64,000 nucleotides of DNA from Pedobacter antarcticus (GTDB lineage Bacteria; Bacteroidota; Bacteroidia; Sphingobacteriales; Sphingobacteriaceae): assembly GCF_900112985.1 (NCBI RefSeq), contig NZ_FONS01000016.1, positions 1 to 64,000 of the forward strand, read 5' to 3'. The number at the start of each line of letters is the position of its first letter. Position 1 is the first letter of the stretch. Shown here piece after piece: positions 35,359 through 44,181 of the stretch. Both the position numbers and the translations under genes were made by a program. The notes beneath the pieces are model-generated. The model did not search any database and was not told the DNA's origin. It was given only the letters and a program-made list of their open reading frames with translations.

Positions 35359-36243
35359 TTATTGGTCACAAATAGCGACTGCGTTCTTTAATGAGCGTAA
35401 TCTGTCTTTTTGTTTCGGTATAAATTCCTGTGCAAGGTACCCCTTGAAACCGGTATCTAGTATAGCTTTGATAATTGCCGGGTAATACAATTCCTGCGTA
35501 TCGTCAATTTCATTTCTGCCTGGAACACCGGCAGTATGATAATGTGCTATATACTGATGGTGTTTTTTTATGTTGCTGATTACATTTCCCTCATCAATCT
35601 GCATATGATATATGTCATAAAGCAGTTTAAAGTTTTCAGAACCTAGTCTTTTAGCGAGTTCAGCACCCCAGGCAGTCGTATCACATTGGTAGTCCTTATG
35701 GTCGACTTTACTGTTTAACAGCTCCATTACCAGTACTACTTTGTGTTTTTCAGCCAGTGGCATAATTTGCTTAAGACCATCTACACAGTTTTTTAACCCG
35801 GTTTCATCATCTTTTCCCCTGCGGTTCCCGCTAAAACAGATCAGATTTGTGTAACCTGCTTCAGCGACTAAAGGGATCATTTTAGTATAATTTGCGATCA
35901 ATTGTTCGTGAAAAGCAGGATCGTTCCATCCGTCTACCAGGTTAATTTCTGCACCATTACACATGGGTGAATATAGGCCATGTTTTTTCAAAGTAGGCCA
36001 TCCCTCAGGCCCTATCAGATCAACACCTTTTAATCCCATAGCTTTTACTGAAGCACAGAATTCGTCTAAAGGAATATCACTAAAACACCAGTGACAAACT
36101 GAATGGTTGATGTTTCCTTTCAATGAAGAAAAATCAGATTTATAATCTGATGCAAATGAAGGTAAAGCAGAGGAGACACCTAAAGCGGCAGTTCCTGCAA
36201 TTACAGATTTGATCATATTTCTACGGCTTTGCGTATTTTCCAT
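35359..36243 (-). CDS. Tat-exported hydroxypyruvate-isomerase-like TIM-barrel protein
   Basis: A 294-residue TIM-barrel protein of the hydroxypyruvate isomerase-like group, with a twin-arginine type signal (QSRRNMIKSVIAGTAALGV, cleaved near SFA). Features are NHSVCHWCFSDIPLDEFCAS, VLVMELLNSKVDHKDYQCDT and LLYDIYHMQIDEG with metal-site residues. It starts one base after the transporter gene ends and is cotranscribed with it. Together with the next gene it gives the cluster two exported isomerases; the reaction is likely sugar or keto-sugar isomerisation, by inference from the neighbours. Confidence 0.87.
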   Translation of the reverse strand: MENTQSRRNMIKSVIAGTAALGVSSALPSFASDYKSDFSSLKGNINHSVCHWCFSDIPLDEFCASVKAMGLKGVDLIGPEGWPTLKKHGLYSPMCNGAEINLVDGWNDPAFHEQLIANYTKMIPLVAEAGYTNLICFSGNRRGKDDETGLKNCVDGLKQIMPLAEKHKVVLVMELLNSKVDHKDYQCDTTAWGAELAKRLGSENFKLLYDIYHMQIDEGNVISNIKKHHQYIAHYHTAGVPGRNEIDDTQELYYPAIIKAILDTGFKGYLAQEFIPKQKDRLRSLKNAVAICDQ

Positions 36244-36244
36244 G

Positions 36245-37489
36245 TTAAGCAGCGTCTAATACAGATTCAGGTTTAGATTTATCGTTAAAGAAAACGGAAA
36301 ATAACAAGAATACCACTAAAGCGATACCTGCAGGAATTATCCATACCATTTTCCAGTCGATAGAACCGTCAGCCAGTTTGTAACTGTCCGTAATCATGCC
36401 AGCTACTTCGAATCCAATCAGCATACCTACACCATAGGTCGCCAGTGTAATCAAACCCTGTGCAGCACTTTTGTATTTATCTCCGGCTCTTGAATTCGTG
36501 TAGATCTGTCCTGAGACAAAGAAAAAGTCATAACAAACACCGTGAAGAGCAATACCAATAAGCAGCATAAAGCTTAACTCTCCCGCATTACCGTAAGCAA
36601 ATAATGCATACCGTACTGCCCAGGCTATCATACCAACCAGGATAGTAACTTTAAAGCCGAAACGTTTGAAGAATACCGGAATTAATAGCAAGAATAATGC
36701 TTCAGAAACCTGGCCAATTGCCATTTTTCCGGTGGGCTCGTTCACTCCAATACTAGAAAGGAAAGGGTGTGCATTCTGATAATAAAAAGCAAGAGGAATA
36801 CAGATTAGGATCGCAGAGATAAAGAATACGGCGAAGTTTCTGTCTTTAAGTAAGCTTAAAGCATCCAGACCTAAAATATCAGAAAGCTTAATTTTCTCAC
36901 CTTTAGCTACTTTTGGTGGTGTAGCAGGTAGCGCAAAGCTCATCAGACCCAACACCAGAGATGCTATACCAGCCATTAGGAATGTGTTTTTCAATAAGCC
37001 AGATTCCAGGCCTGTTTTCGAATCCCATAAGAACAGATAACTGATACATAATCCAGCAACGATCCAGCCGATAGTTCCCCAGAAACGGATAGTGGAGAAT
37101 TCTTTCTCCGCATCTTTCATCTGGTTAAAGGAAACTGAGTTGACCAATGCGAGAGTTGGCATGAAGAGGATCATATAGCCTAATACATACGGGTAAAATA
37201 CACTTACTTCTGTCGCATTATACATCTGGTACATTAAAACAGCACCAACTATATGCAGCACTCCAAGAATTTTCTCCGCATTAAAGAATCTGTCGGCAAT
37301 TAACCCAATGATGAAAGGGGCAATAATAGCACCCCAGGATTGAGTAGAGAAAACTGCTGCAGTTTCAGAACCGCTTGCAGATAAGTTTTTATCCAAGAAA
37401 GTACCCAAAGTAACAAACCATGAGCCCCAGATAAAAAACTCCAGGAACATCATTGCGGATAACTTGACACGGGTAGTGGTGTTCATCAT
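36245..37489 (-). CDS. Nucleoside-permease-like MFS transporter
   Basis: A 414-residue inner-membrane protein with about 12 transmembrane helices, of the nucleoside:H+ symporter (NupG/XapB) branch of the major facilitator superfamily. It begins MMFLEFFIWGSWFVTLGTFL, and a basic loop with FSTIRFWGTIGWIVAGL follows helix 4. NupG-type genes in sugar clusters of Bacteroidota are probably sugar or glycoside importers rather than nucleoside carriers. Here it sits between a DUF1080 lipoprotein and two isomerases, so import of a keto sugar or monosaccharide is the likely task (inference). Confidence 0.88.
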   Translation of the reverse strand: MMNTTTRVKLSAMMFLEFFIWGSWFVTLGTFLDKNLSASGSETAAVFSTQSWGAIIAPFIIGLIADRFFNAEKILGVLHIVGAVLMYQMYNATEVSVFYPYVLGYMILFMPTLALVNSVSFNQMKDAEKEFSTIRFWGTIGWIVAGLCISYLFLWDSKTGLESGLLKNTFLMAGIASLVLGLMSFALPATPPKVAKGEKIKLSDILGLDALSLLKDRNFAVFFISAILICIPLAFYYQNAHPFLSSIGVNEPTGKMAIGQVSEALFLLLIPVFFKRFGFKVTILVGMIAWAVRYALFAYGNAGELSFMLLIGIALHGVCYDFFFVSGQIYTNSRAGDKYKSAAQGLITLATYGVGMLIGFEVAGMITDSYKLADGSIDWKMVWIIPAGIALVVFLLFSVFFNDKSKPESVLDAA

Positions 37490-37514
37490 AAAGTGTTGTA
37501 TGAATTTAAATAAT

Positions 37515-38216
37515 TTATAATTCTTTGATCATAATATTACGGAACCAGACTTCATCGCCGTGATCCTGTAAAGAAATTTTACCTTTTTTAAATGTACCAA
37601 AACCTTCCCACTTCGCAAACTTACTTCCTTGAATTAAAGTTTTCCACGATTCGTCGAACTGAGTAGTTGAAACTGTTTTTACGCCGTTCAGTCTAAATTC
37701 AAGCGTTCCTTTATCGATGATAATTTCTGCAGTATTCCATTCACCCACTGGTTTTGCATTCTCAGAGCTGCTTACAATCAGGTCATAAAGGTCGCCAGCA
37801 CGGTGTTTGACATTTTTGGCATCAGGATGTCCGTCATTGTCGATTACCTGCATTTCGGGACCTGTGCTATATGTTTGATTATATTTTCCAGGTTGTTCAT
37901 GAATTTGGAACAGAATACCACTATTTGATTTTGGTGCTACTTTCCAGTCGATTTTCAGGTGGAAGTTTTCATATTCCTTATCAGTAACCAGATCACCATC
38001 GTCTTTTTGTTTAGCAGAAGGCACAAGGTGAATTGTACCATTATCAACCTGCCATCCTTTACCTACGAAAGTCTTTCCGTAAGTATGCCAGCCGGTCGTT
38101 GTTTTACCATCAAACAGGGGAGTAAATCCCTGTTTGATGTCGTTTGATTGATTTTTTGTTGTGCCACAGCCCATAACCGCTAAGATCATCAGCCCGGATA
38201 AGTATGAATATTTCAT
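37515..38216 (-). CDS. DUF1080 / 3-keto-disaccharide hydrolase-type lipoprotein
   Basis: A 233-residue lipoprotein (lipobox AVMGC, Cys17) with one DUF1080 domain, a concanavalin-like beta-sandwich. Features: GFTPLFDGKTTTGWHTYG, NFHLKIDWKVAPKSNSGILF and the C-terminal EVWFRNIMIKEL. Members of this domain cleave glycosides whose sugar has first been oxidised to a 3-ketone; related genes act in gut Bacteroides on glucosinolates together with Gfo/Idh oxidoreductases. Its place beside a GMC dehydrogenase, two Gfo/Idh oxidoreductases and isomerases fits that scheme well. It lies 12 bases after the upstream oxidoreductase gene. Confidence 0.9.
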   Translation of the reverse strand: MKYSYLSGLMILAVMGCGTTKNQSNDIKQGFTPLFDGKTTTGWHTYGKTFVGKGWQVDNGTIHLVPSAKQKDDGDLVTDKEYENFHLKIDWKVAPKSNSGILFQIHEQPGKYNQTYSTGPEMQVIDNDGHPDAKNVKHRAGDLYDLIVSSSENAKPVGEWNTAEIIIDKGTLEFRLNGVKTVSTTQFDESWKTLIQGSKFAKWEGFGTFKKGKISLQDHGDEVWFRNIMIKEL

Positions 38217-38228
38217 TATATTTTAAGA

Positions 38229-39686
38229 TTAAACTCCTAATGACCAGCCTTTACGGTAGTCACGTTTTACAAATTGGTTAACAGCGTCAAAGTTGGTAAC
38301 CTTCATTTGCTCATTATCCCATAATAATTTAATGTCACGACCTGGATAACTAGTTTTGCCCTGTGCATTTTTTACCTGCAGATCATTTGCACGAATTGCA
38401 AGATTTGCCATCAGTAAAGCTTCAGTAAGCGGACCTGCAATTTCGAAAGGAGAACTTAGTTCTTTCTTTCCATAACCAGCAATACAAGCTTCAACCCACT
38501 GCGCATAATGTCCATTTGCACCATCTTTTACTCTTGCGAATTTCTCCGGAACGCGGATATCTTTGTTGCGGCTTAATGGTAATAAACGTGGATCTGCACT
38601 ATAAGTACTAGCCATCATCTTACCTTTTGTACCGATAAATAAAGTACCGTTTCCACCGTCGCCAAATACTTCATTTGCTTCCAGTTCTTCCGGTCTTGTA
38701 GGCTGAATACCACCGTCCATCCAGTGAACAGTAACATCACCTTTAGTTTTTTCAGTTTTAGGGAAAGTAAGCGTTACATGGCTTGACGGCGGGCAGCTGT
38801 CAGGGAAATAACCGCGTTTAAATTCATCAACATATACAGAGCCAACACTAGCCTGTACATCTTTTGCATATTTAAGACCTAGTGTACTGAATGGAGCTTC
38901 CAACAAATGACATCCCATATCGCCTAATGCACCGGTTCCGTAATCCCACCAACCTCTCCAGTTGAAAGGAACCAGTTTATCAACAAAATCTTTGTACGGT
39001 GCTGTATTTAGCCAAAGATCCCAATCCAGGGTAGATGGAATTTCTGCTTTATTTGCTGACCATGGAATACCCTGAGGCCAAACCGGTCTGTCAGTCCATG
39101 CATAAACTGTATGTACATCGCCGATAAGGCCAGCATCATACCATTCTTTCATTTGGCGTGGCCCATCGTTAGATGCACCTTGATTACCCATTTGAGTGAC
39201 TACCTTAAACCTTTTAGCAAGCTCGGTGAGCTTCCTTGCTTCGTAGATATCGTGAGTAAGAGGTTTTTGTACATAAACATGTTTGTTTAACTGCATAGCT
39301 GCAGATGCAATTACCGCGTGACTGTGATCTGGTGTTGAAACACTAACAGCATCGAAGTTTTTATGTTCTTTGTCAAACATCTCACGATAGTCCTTGTAGA
39401 ACTTAGCTTTCGGGAAGTTCTTTACAGAAGCAGCAGCACGTTTGGTATCTACATCGCATAAAAATCCAATATCAGCTTTTCCACTTTTGGCAAAAGCAGC
39501 AATATCAGATTGTCCTTTACCACCAGCACCTACACCTGCGACTATTAGTCTGTCACTTGGTGCTAAAAAGCCTTTTCCGCCCAGTACATGACGTGGAACA
39601 ATCATAAATCCTGCACTGGCTACCGCCGCAGTTTTAAGAAAGGAACGTCTTCCTGAATCAGGTTTATTCTCAGTGTTTGTTTTCAT
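38229..39686 (-). CDS. Tat-exported Gfo/Idh/MocA family oxidoreductase
   Basis: A 485-residue NAD(P)-dependent oxidoreductase with a twin-arginine signal (GRRSFLKTAAVASAGFMIV, about 12-30). The Rossmann loop is VAGVGAGGKGQSDIA, the family lysine sits in VQKPLTHDIYEARKL and the catalytic histidine region is GALGDMGCHLLEAP. Export with a bound nicotinamide cofactor is known for glucose-fructose oxidoreductase of this family. A role in oxidising or reducing the C3 position of a glycoside is inferred from the cluster. It comes 37 bases after the cytochrome gene. Confidence 0.9.
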   Translation of the reverse strand: MKTNTENKPDSGRRSFLKTAAVASAGFMIVPRHVLGGKGFLAPSDRLIVAGVGAGGKGQSDIAAFAKSGKADIGFLCDVDTKRAAASVKNFPKAKFYKDYREMFDKEHKNFDAVSVSTPDHSHAVIASAAMQLNKHVYVQKPLTHDIYEARKLTELAKRFKVVTQMGNQGASNDGPRQMKEWYDAGLIGDVHTVYAWTDRPVWPQGIPWSANKAEIPSTLDWDLWLNTAPYKDFVDKLVPFNWRGWWDYGTGALGDMGCHLLEAPFSTLGLKYAKDVQASVGSVYVDEFKRGYFPDSCPPSSHVTLTFPKTEKTKGDVTVHWMDGGIQPTRPEELEANEVFGDGGNGTLFIGTKGKMMASTYSADPRLLPLSRNKDIRVPEKFARVKDGANGHYAQWVEACIAGYGKKELSSPFEIAGPLTEALLMANLAIRANDLQVKNAQGKTSYPGRDIKLLWDNEQMKVTNFDAVNQFVKRDYRKGWSLGV

Positions 39687-39723
39687 ATCTTTTTATATTT
39701 GGTTAGGGTAGGGATTGTTTAAC

Positions 39724-40122
39724 TTATTTCTTCAATGACAAGATCCAGGTTACCATTTGTTTAGCATCATCTTTACTAACATTCGGGTGAGGAGTCATAG
39801 GAAGATCGCCCCATTTTCCCTTACTTCCATTGATTACAGATTCAGAAAGAATATCAATATTTTCATCATTTGACGCATACTTATCGGCAATATCTACATA
39901 AGCAGGGCCGATTACTTTTTGCGTTTTGTTATGGCAGCCGATGCAATCATTTTTTGCAATCAGTTTTTCTCCTGGCAAAACCGGGCCTGTTGTTTGCGCA
40001 CTGACTGTAGCAGAAGGTTCTGCAGAAGTGCTTTGAGTAGTTTCTTTTGCGGAATCAGAGTTGCCGCCGCATGACGCTAAAGCCAGGCCGATAAAGCCAA
40101 CAACTAATAATGTCTTTTTCAT
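39724..40122 (-). CDS. c-type cytochrome lipoprotein
   Basis: A 132-residue monohaem cytochrome c. The ATG at 40122 is used because it starts the lipoprotein signal (MKKTLLVVGFIGLALAS then Cys18); the frame opens 18 codons earlier without signal character. The haem site is CIGCH, and the likely axial Met is in DLPMTPHPN. The linker after the lipid Cys is rich in Ser and Thr. It is the natural electron acceptor for the GMC dehydrogenase of this cluster, passing electrons to the respiratory chain (inference). It is the first gene after the terminator at 40199-40227. Confidence 0.9.
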   Translation of the reverse strand: MKKTLLVVGFIGLALASCGGNSDSAKETTQSTSAEPSATVSAQTTGPVLPGEKLIAKNDCIGCHNKTQKVIGPAYVDIADKYASNDENIDILSESVINGSKGKWGDLPMTPHPNVSKDDAKQMVTWILSLKK

Positions 40123-40198
40123 AATAGATTTTTTTATATTAAAGGTGTTAAGCTGTATACCAACATACAGTTTCAATTGTGTGTTTTAAAAAATAGAT

Positions 40199-40227
40199 AA
40201 GTCTGCAAGGCAAAAACCTTGCAGACT
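40199..40227 (-). terminator. Intrinsic terminator inside the glycoside-oxidation cluster
   Basis: AGTCTGCAAGG and CCTTGCAGACT make a perfect 11-base stem around CAAAAA. It splits the cluster into an upstream four-gene unit and a downstream six-gene unit. Confidence 0.82.
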
Positions 40228-40235
40228 ATGAATAA

Positions 40236-41297
40236 TTATTTAGAATCCAGACCTAATATCTGTCGGTTTACTGTTTCGTTTGCCCCGGTAGCGGCAAAAT
40301 CGTCAAAAGCTCTGTCAGTAACAGGGATAATGTGTTTGGAGATGAATTCTGAGCCTTCTCTGGCGCCAGTTTCCGAATCCTTGATGCAGCATTCCCATTC
40401 CATTACTGCCCAGCCCTTGAAATCATATTGAGACAGTTTACTGAAAATTGTTTTAAAATCTACCTGTCCGTCTCCCGGAGATCTATATCTTCCGGCACGG
40501 TCAGCCCATCCCTGATATCCTCCGAATGTACCTTGTCTACCTGTTGGATTAAATTCTGCATCCTTTACGTGAAATGCTTTTATTCTTTCATGGTAGAAAT
40601 CGATATACTGGATATAATCAAGTTGTTGTAACACAAAATGCGATGGATCATATAATAAGCAGGCGCGGGGATGATTATTTACTTTTTCAAGGAACATCTC
40701 ATAAGTGATGCCGTCAAATAAATCTTCACCAGGGTGAATTTCATAGCAGACATCCACACCACACTGATCAAATTCGTTTAGAATAGGCAACCATCTTTTG
40801 GCCAGCTCTTTGAATCCTTCTTCAACCAGACCTTCAGGTCTTTGCGGCCATGGATGAAACATATGCCATAATAAAGATCCGCTAAATGTTGCGTGTGCAT
40901 TCAATCCAAGATTTTGAGAAGCCTGAGCCGCATATTTCAATTGCTGAACTGCCCATTCCGTTCTGGCCTTAGGGTTGTTTTTCACACTATCCGGCGCAAA
41001 CGCATCGAATACCTGATCGTAAGCAGGGTTTACTGCAACAAGCTGTCCTTGTAAATGGGTAGAAAGCTCTGTGATTTCCAGTCCAAAAGAATTTACTTTT
41101 CCTTTTAATTCATCTGCATAGGTCTTACTTTCAGCAGCCAGCTTAAGATCAATAAAACGGTTATCGAGGGTTGGCATTTGAATTCCTTTGAATCCTTTAT
41201 CCTTTGCCCACTGACAAATCCCCTCAAGAGAATTGAAGGGAGCTTCATTACCAATAAACTGCGCCAGAAAAACTGCAGGTCCTTTAATTGTTGTCAT
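40236..41297 (-). CDS. Cytoplasmic sugar phosphate isomerase/epimerase family protein
   Basis: A 353-residue TIM-barrel protein without a signal peptide. The ATG at 41297 (MTTIKGPAVFLAQFIGNEAP) is preferred, since the 17 codons before it overlap the upstream oxidoreductase gene and do not fit the family. Barrel motifs: GVDVCYEIHPGEDLFDG, CLLYDPSHFVLQQLDYI and KAFHVKDAEFNPTGRQG (metal-site Glu, Asp, His). It closely follows the Gfo/Idh gene (four bases), so the two probably act in sequence in the cytoplasm on an imported 3-keto sugar or glycoside (inference). Confidence 0.9.
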   Translation of the reverse strand: MTTIKGPAVFLAQFIGNEAPFNSLEGICQWAKDKGFKGIQMPTLDNRFIDLKLAAESKTYADELKGKVNSFGLEITELSTHLQGQLVAVNPAYDQVFDAFAPDSVKNNPKARTEWAVQQLKYAAQASQNLGLNAHATFSGSLLWHMFHPWPQRPEGLVEEGFKELAKRWLPILNEFDQCGVDVCYEIHPGEDLFDGITYEMFLEKVNNHPRACLLYDPSHFVLQQLDYIQYIDFYHERIKAFHVKDAEFNPTGRQGTFGGYQGWADRAGRYRSPGDGQVDFKTIFSKLSQYDFKGWAVMEWECCIKDSETGAREGSEFISKHIIPVTDRAFDDFAATGANETVNRQILGLDSK

Positions 41298-41301
41298 TTC
41301 T

Positions 41302-42462
41302 TTATATTTTAAAATCAGACCATTTCTGATCCGACCCTGCCGAAGCAACTACATTTTCAATGAATGCCATTCCACGAACTCCTTCATCCACGCCCGGAAA
41401 ATCAAGCATTTCAGGAGTCGGATTTTCACCTTTAATCTGCGCTTTGATTGTCAATGCAAAATTCCGGTAAAGATTAGCGAATGCCTCCAGGTATCCTTCA
41501 GGATGTCCAGATGGAGTTCTTGTATTAAATTGGGCAGCCGCCGATAAATAACCATTTCCTGTACGGTAAAGCTGCGTAGGCGCATCAAGCCACTTAACCT
41601 TTAAGGTATTTGGCTCTTCCTGATGCCATTCCAAACTCCCTTTTTCTCCGTATACTTTTATTTTAAGTGCGTTTTCTTCGCCTGCAGCAATCTGTGAAGC
41701 GATGAGTACACCATTCGCACCATTGTCGAATTTCAACAGAATGTTTCCGTCGTCATCCAGTGCACGGCCATCTACCACAATGTTAAGATCTGCACATATT
41801 TTCGTGATTTCCAGACCTGAAATATATTCCGCCAGCTGAGCTGCATGTGTACCAATATCACCCATACATCCGCTAATTCCGCTTTTTGAAGGGTCCGTAC
41901 GCCACGCAGACTGCTTATTACCATCTTTCTCGGAAGGAAGACTAAGCCAGCCCTGAGGATATTCCACCATGATTTTTCGAATCTGACCAAATTCACCATC
42001 CTTTACCATTTGACGGGCCTGCTTAACCATTGGATAACCAGAGTAAGTATAGGTAAGACACAGAGTTAATCCAGTCTCTTTAACTTTTGTCTGAAGTTTT
42101 TTTGCTTCCTCAAGGGTTAGGGTTATTGGTTTATCAATCACCACATGAAACCCGTGCTCTAATGCAAGCATAGCAGGTGCGAAATGTGCAAAATTAGGCG
42201 TAACTATCGTTACAAAATGCATTCTTTCAGATTCCGGCAAAAGAGATTCTTTTTCAATCATCTCCTGATAAGAACCGTAATTTTTATGATCAGGCAGGAA
42301 TAATTCCCTGCCTGATTCTTTTGCTGTTTCCGGATTAGAACTCAGTGCTCCGCAGCTCAATTCGATTAATCCGTCAATATTAGCGGCAATGCGGTGGACG
42401 GCACCAATAAAGGCATTTTTTCCCCCACCAATCATTCCCATTCTTAACTTTCCTACCGCCAT
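41302..42462 (-). CDS. Cytoplasmic Gfo/Idh/MocA family oxidoreductase
   Basis: A 386-residue NAD(P)-dependent oxidoreductase without a signal. The Rossmann start is GMIGGGKNAFIGAVHRIAAN, the lysine motif is VIDKPITLTLEEAKKL and the histidine region is CMGDIGTHAAQLAEYI. It shares one base with the end of the GMC gene, which suggests translational coupling. In this family, inositol and glycoside 3-dehydrogenases are frequent. Here it could interconvert the 3-keto and 3-hydroxy forms of a sugar inside the cell. Confidence 0.9.
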   Translation of the reverse strand: MAVGKLRMGMIGGGKNAFIGAVHRIAANIDGLIELSCGALSSNPETAKESGRELFLPDHKNYGSYQEMIEKESLLPESERMHFVTIVTPNFAHFAPAMLALEHGFHVVIDKPITLTLEEAKKLQTKVKETGLTLCLTYTYSGYPMVKQARQMVKDGEFGQIRKIMVEYPQGWLSLPSEKDGNKQSAWRTDPSKSGISGCMGDIGTHAAQLAEYISGLEITKICADLNIVVDGRALDDDGNILLKFDNGANGVLIASQIAAGEENALKIKVYGEKGSLEWHQEEPNTLKVKWLDAPTQLYRTGNGYLSAAAQFNTRTPSGHPEGYLEAFANLYRNFALTIKAQIKGENPTPEMLDFPGVDEGVRGMAFIENVVASAGSDQKWSDFKI

Positions 42463-44162
42463 TAAATATTTCCTTTTTTAAGTTCTGAAACTGCATAGTC
42501 TGCAGCTCTTGCTGTTAATGCCATAAATGTAAGTGACGGGTTCTGGCAAGCAATAGAAGGCATGCAAGAACCATCGGTTACAAATACGTTATTCACCTCA
42601 TGCATCTGATTCCATTTATTCAATACAGATGTTTTAGGGTCATTACCCATTCTTGCAGTACCACATTCATGGATAGCCATTCCTGGAGTAGAACCTGCAT
42701 CGTAAGTTTTAACATTTTTAAGACCAGCGGCTTCTAACATTTCAGCTGCGTCATTCATCATGTCTTTACGCATCTTCTGTTCATTTCCTTTAAACTCACA
42801 GTCAATTGCGAGTACAGGAAGACCCCATTTATCTTTTTTAGTTTTATCTATATAAACTCTGTTCTCATGGTATGGAAGAGATTCTCCAAAACCACCCAAT
42901 CCCATTGTCCACACACCTGGTACAGTCATTTGATCTTTAAAGTCGCCACCAAAAGCTAATTCAGCAACATCTTTATGCCATCCGGTACGGCTTGCACCGC
43001 CCTGATAACCAAAACCTCTCAGGTAGTCACGTTTGTCGTTACCCATATTTTGGTAACGTGGAATATAAATACCATTCGCTCTTTTGCCATAAGTGTATTT
43101 ATCGTCAAAACCTTCAGCCTCACCATTGGCTCCATTACGGAAATGGTGATCCATTAAGTTATGACCAAGTTCTCCACTTGCATTACCCAATCCGTTAGGA
43201 TGTTCCGCAGAAGTAGAGTTCAACAGAATTTGCGTAGTACCTAAAGTAGAACCGTTAACAAAAACAATTTTCGCATAGAATTCAATATTTTCTTTGGTTT
43301 CCGAATCAACTACCATTACGCCTTTTGCTTTTTTGGATTCCTTATCATAAATGATATGATCAACCAGAGAGAAAGGGCGAAGTGTTAAATTACCTGTCGC
43401 TACTGCTGCAGGCAGGGTAGAAGATTGTGTGCTGAAATAGGCACCGAAAGGGCATCCTCTGGAACAAAGATTACGGTATTGACAGCTACCACGACCACCA
43501 TGAGGAACCGTAAGGTTAGCTGTACGTCCGATCGTCATAATTCTGGACTTAGCCCATTTGTCCTCGATACGTTTTTTAACGGATTTCTCCACACAGTTCA
43601 TTTCCATTGGAGGTAGGAACTGTCCGTCTGGCAGTGCTGGCCAGTTTTCATTTTGACCACTGATACCGGCAAAACGTTCTACATAGTCATACCATTGACT
43701 GATATCTTTAGAGCGGATAGGCCAGTCGGTACCATGACCGTCTTTTAAATTGTCTTCGAAATTCAGATCGCTGAAACGGTAACTTTGTCTTCCCCACATC
43801 AATGATTTACCACCTACATGAAAACCGCGGTACCAGTCAAATCGTTTAACCTCTGTATAAGGACAATCTAAATCGTCTACCCAGAAACTTTCATTAAACT
43901 CGGTATAAGGATAATCACGGGTTTGAACAGGGTGTCTTTTTTTCTGTTCTTCAGTTAGACGGCCACGGTGCTCAAATTCCCATGGCTTTTTCATCGCTGT
44001 AGTATAATCTTTTATATGTTCGACATTTCTGCCGCGTTCTAGCAACAATACTTTAAGACCTTTTTCGGTTAATTCTTTTGCTGCCCAGCCTCCACTAATT
44101 CCGGAACCGACAACAATAGCATCATATGTATTTTGTGCTTCTGCTTTTGTATTTAAATTCAT
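42462..44162 (-). CDS. GMC-family FAD dehydrogenase (glucoside 3-dehydrogenase-like large subunit)
   Basis: A 566-residue GMC oxidoreductase. The FAD-binding loop is IVVGSGISGGWAAKEL (about 16-31) and LLLERG follows. The active-site pair is His in MAIHECGTARMG and Asn in CQNPSLTFMALTARA. Cys227, Cys233 and Cys237 make a C-x5-C-x3-C pattern (CQYRNLCSRGC), as in bacterial FAD-glucose dehydrogenases, where it binds a 3Fe-4S cluster. It has no signal peptide, so it would ride out of the cell bound to the Tat-targeted small subunit encoded 19 bases upstream. With the cytochrome lipoprotein it forms a glucoside or sugar dehydrogenase complex, likely oxidising C3 hydroxyls. Confidence 0.9.
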   Translation of the reverse strand: MNLNTKAEAQNTYDAIVVGSGISGGWAAKELTEKGLKVLLLERGRNVEHIKDYTTAMKKPWEFEHRGRLTEEQKKRHPVQTRDYPYTEFNESFWVDDLDCPYTEVKRFDWYRGFHVGGKSLMWGRQSYRFSDLNFEDNLKDGHGTDWPIRSKDISQWYDYVERFAGISGQNENWPALPDGQFLPPMEMNCVEKSVKKRIEDKWAKSRIMTIGRTANLTVPHGGRGSCQYRNLCSRGCPFGAYFSTQSSTLPAAVATGNLTLRPFSLVDHIIYDKESKKAKGVMVVDSETKENIEFYAKIVFVNGSTLGTTQILLNSTSAEHPNGLGNASGELGHNLMDHHFRNGANGEAEGFDDKYTYGKRANGIYIPRYQNMGNDKRDYLRGFGYQGGASRTGWHKDVAELAFGGDFKDQMTVPGVWTMGLGGFGESLPYHENRVYIDKTKKDKWGLPVLAIDCEFKGNEQKMRKDMMNDAAEMLEAAGLKNVKTYDAGSTPGMAIHECGTARMGNDPKTSVLNKWNQMHEVNNVFVTDGSCMPSIACQNPSLTFMALTARAADYAVSELKKGNI

Positions 44163-44181
44163 TTCTAAGTTTCTAATAGGT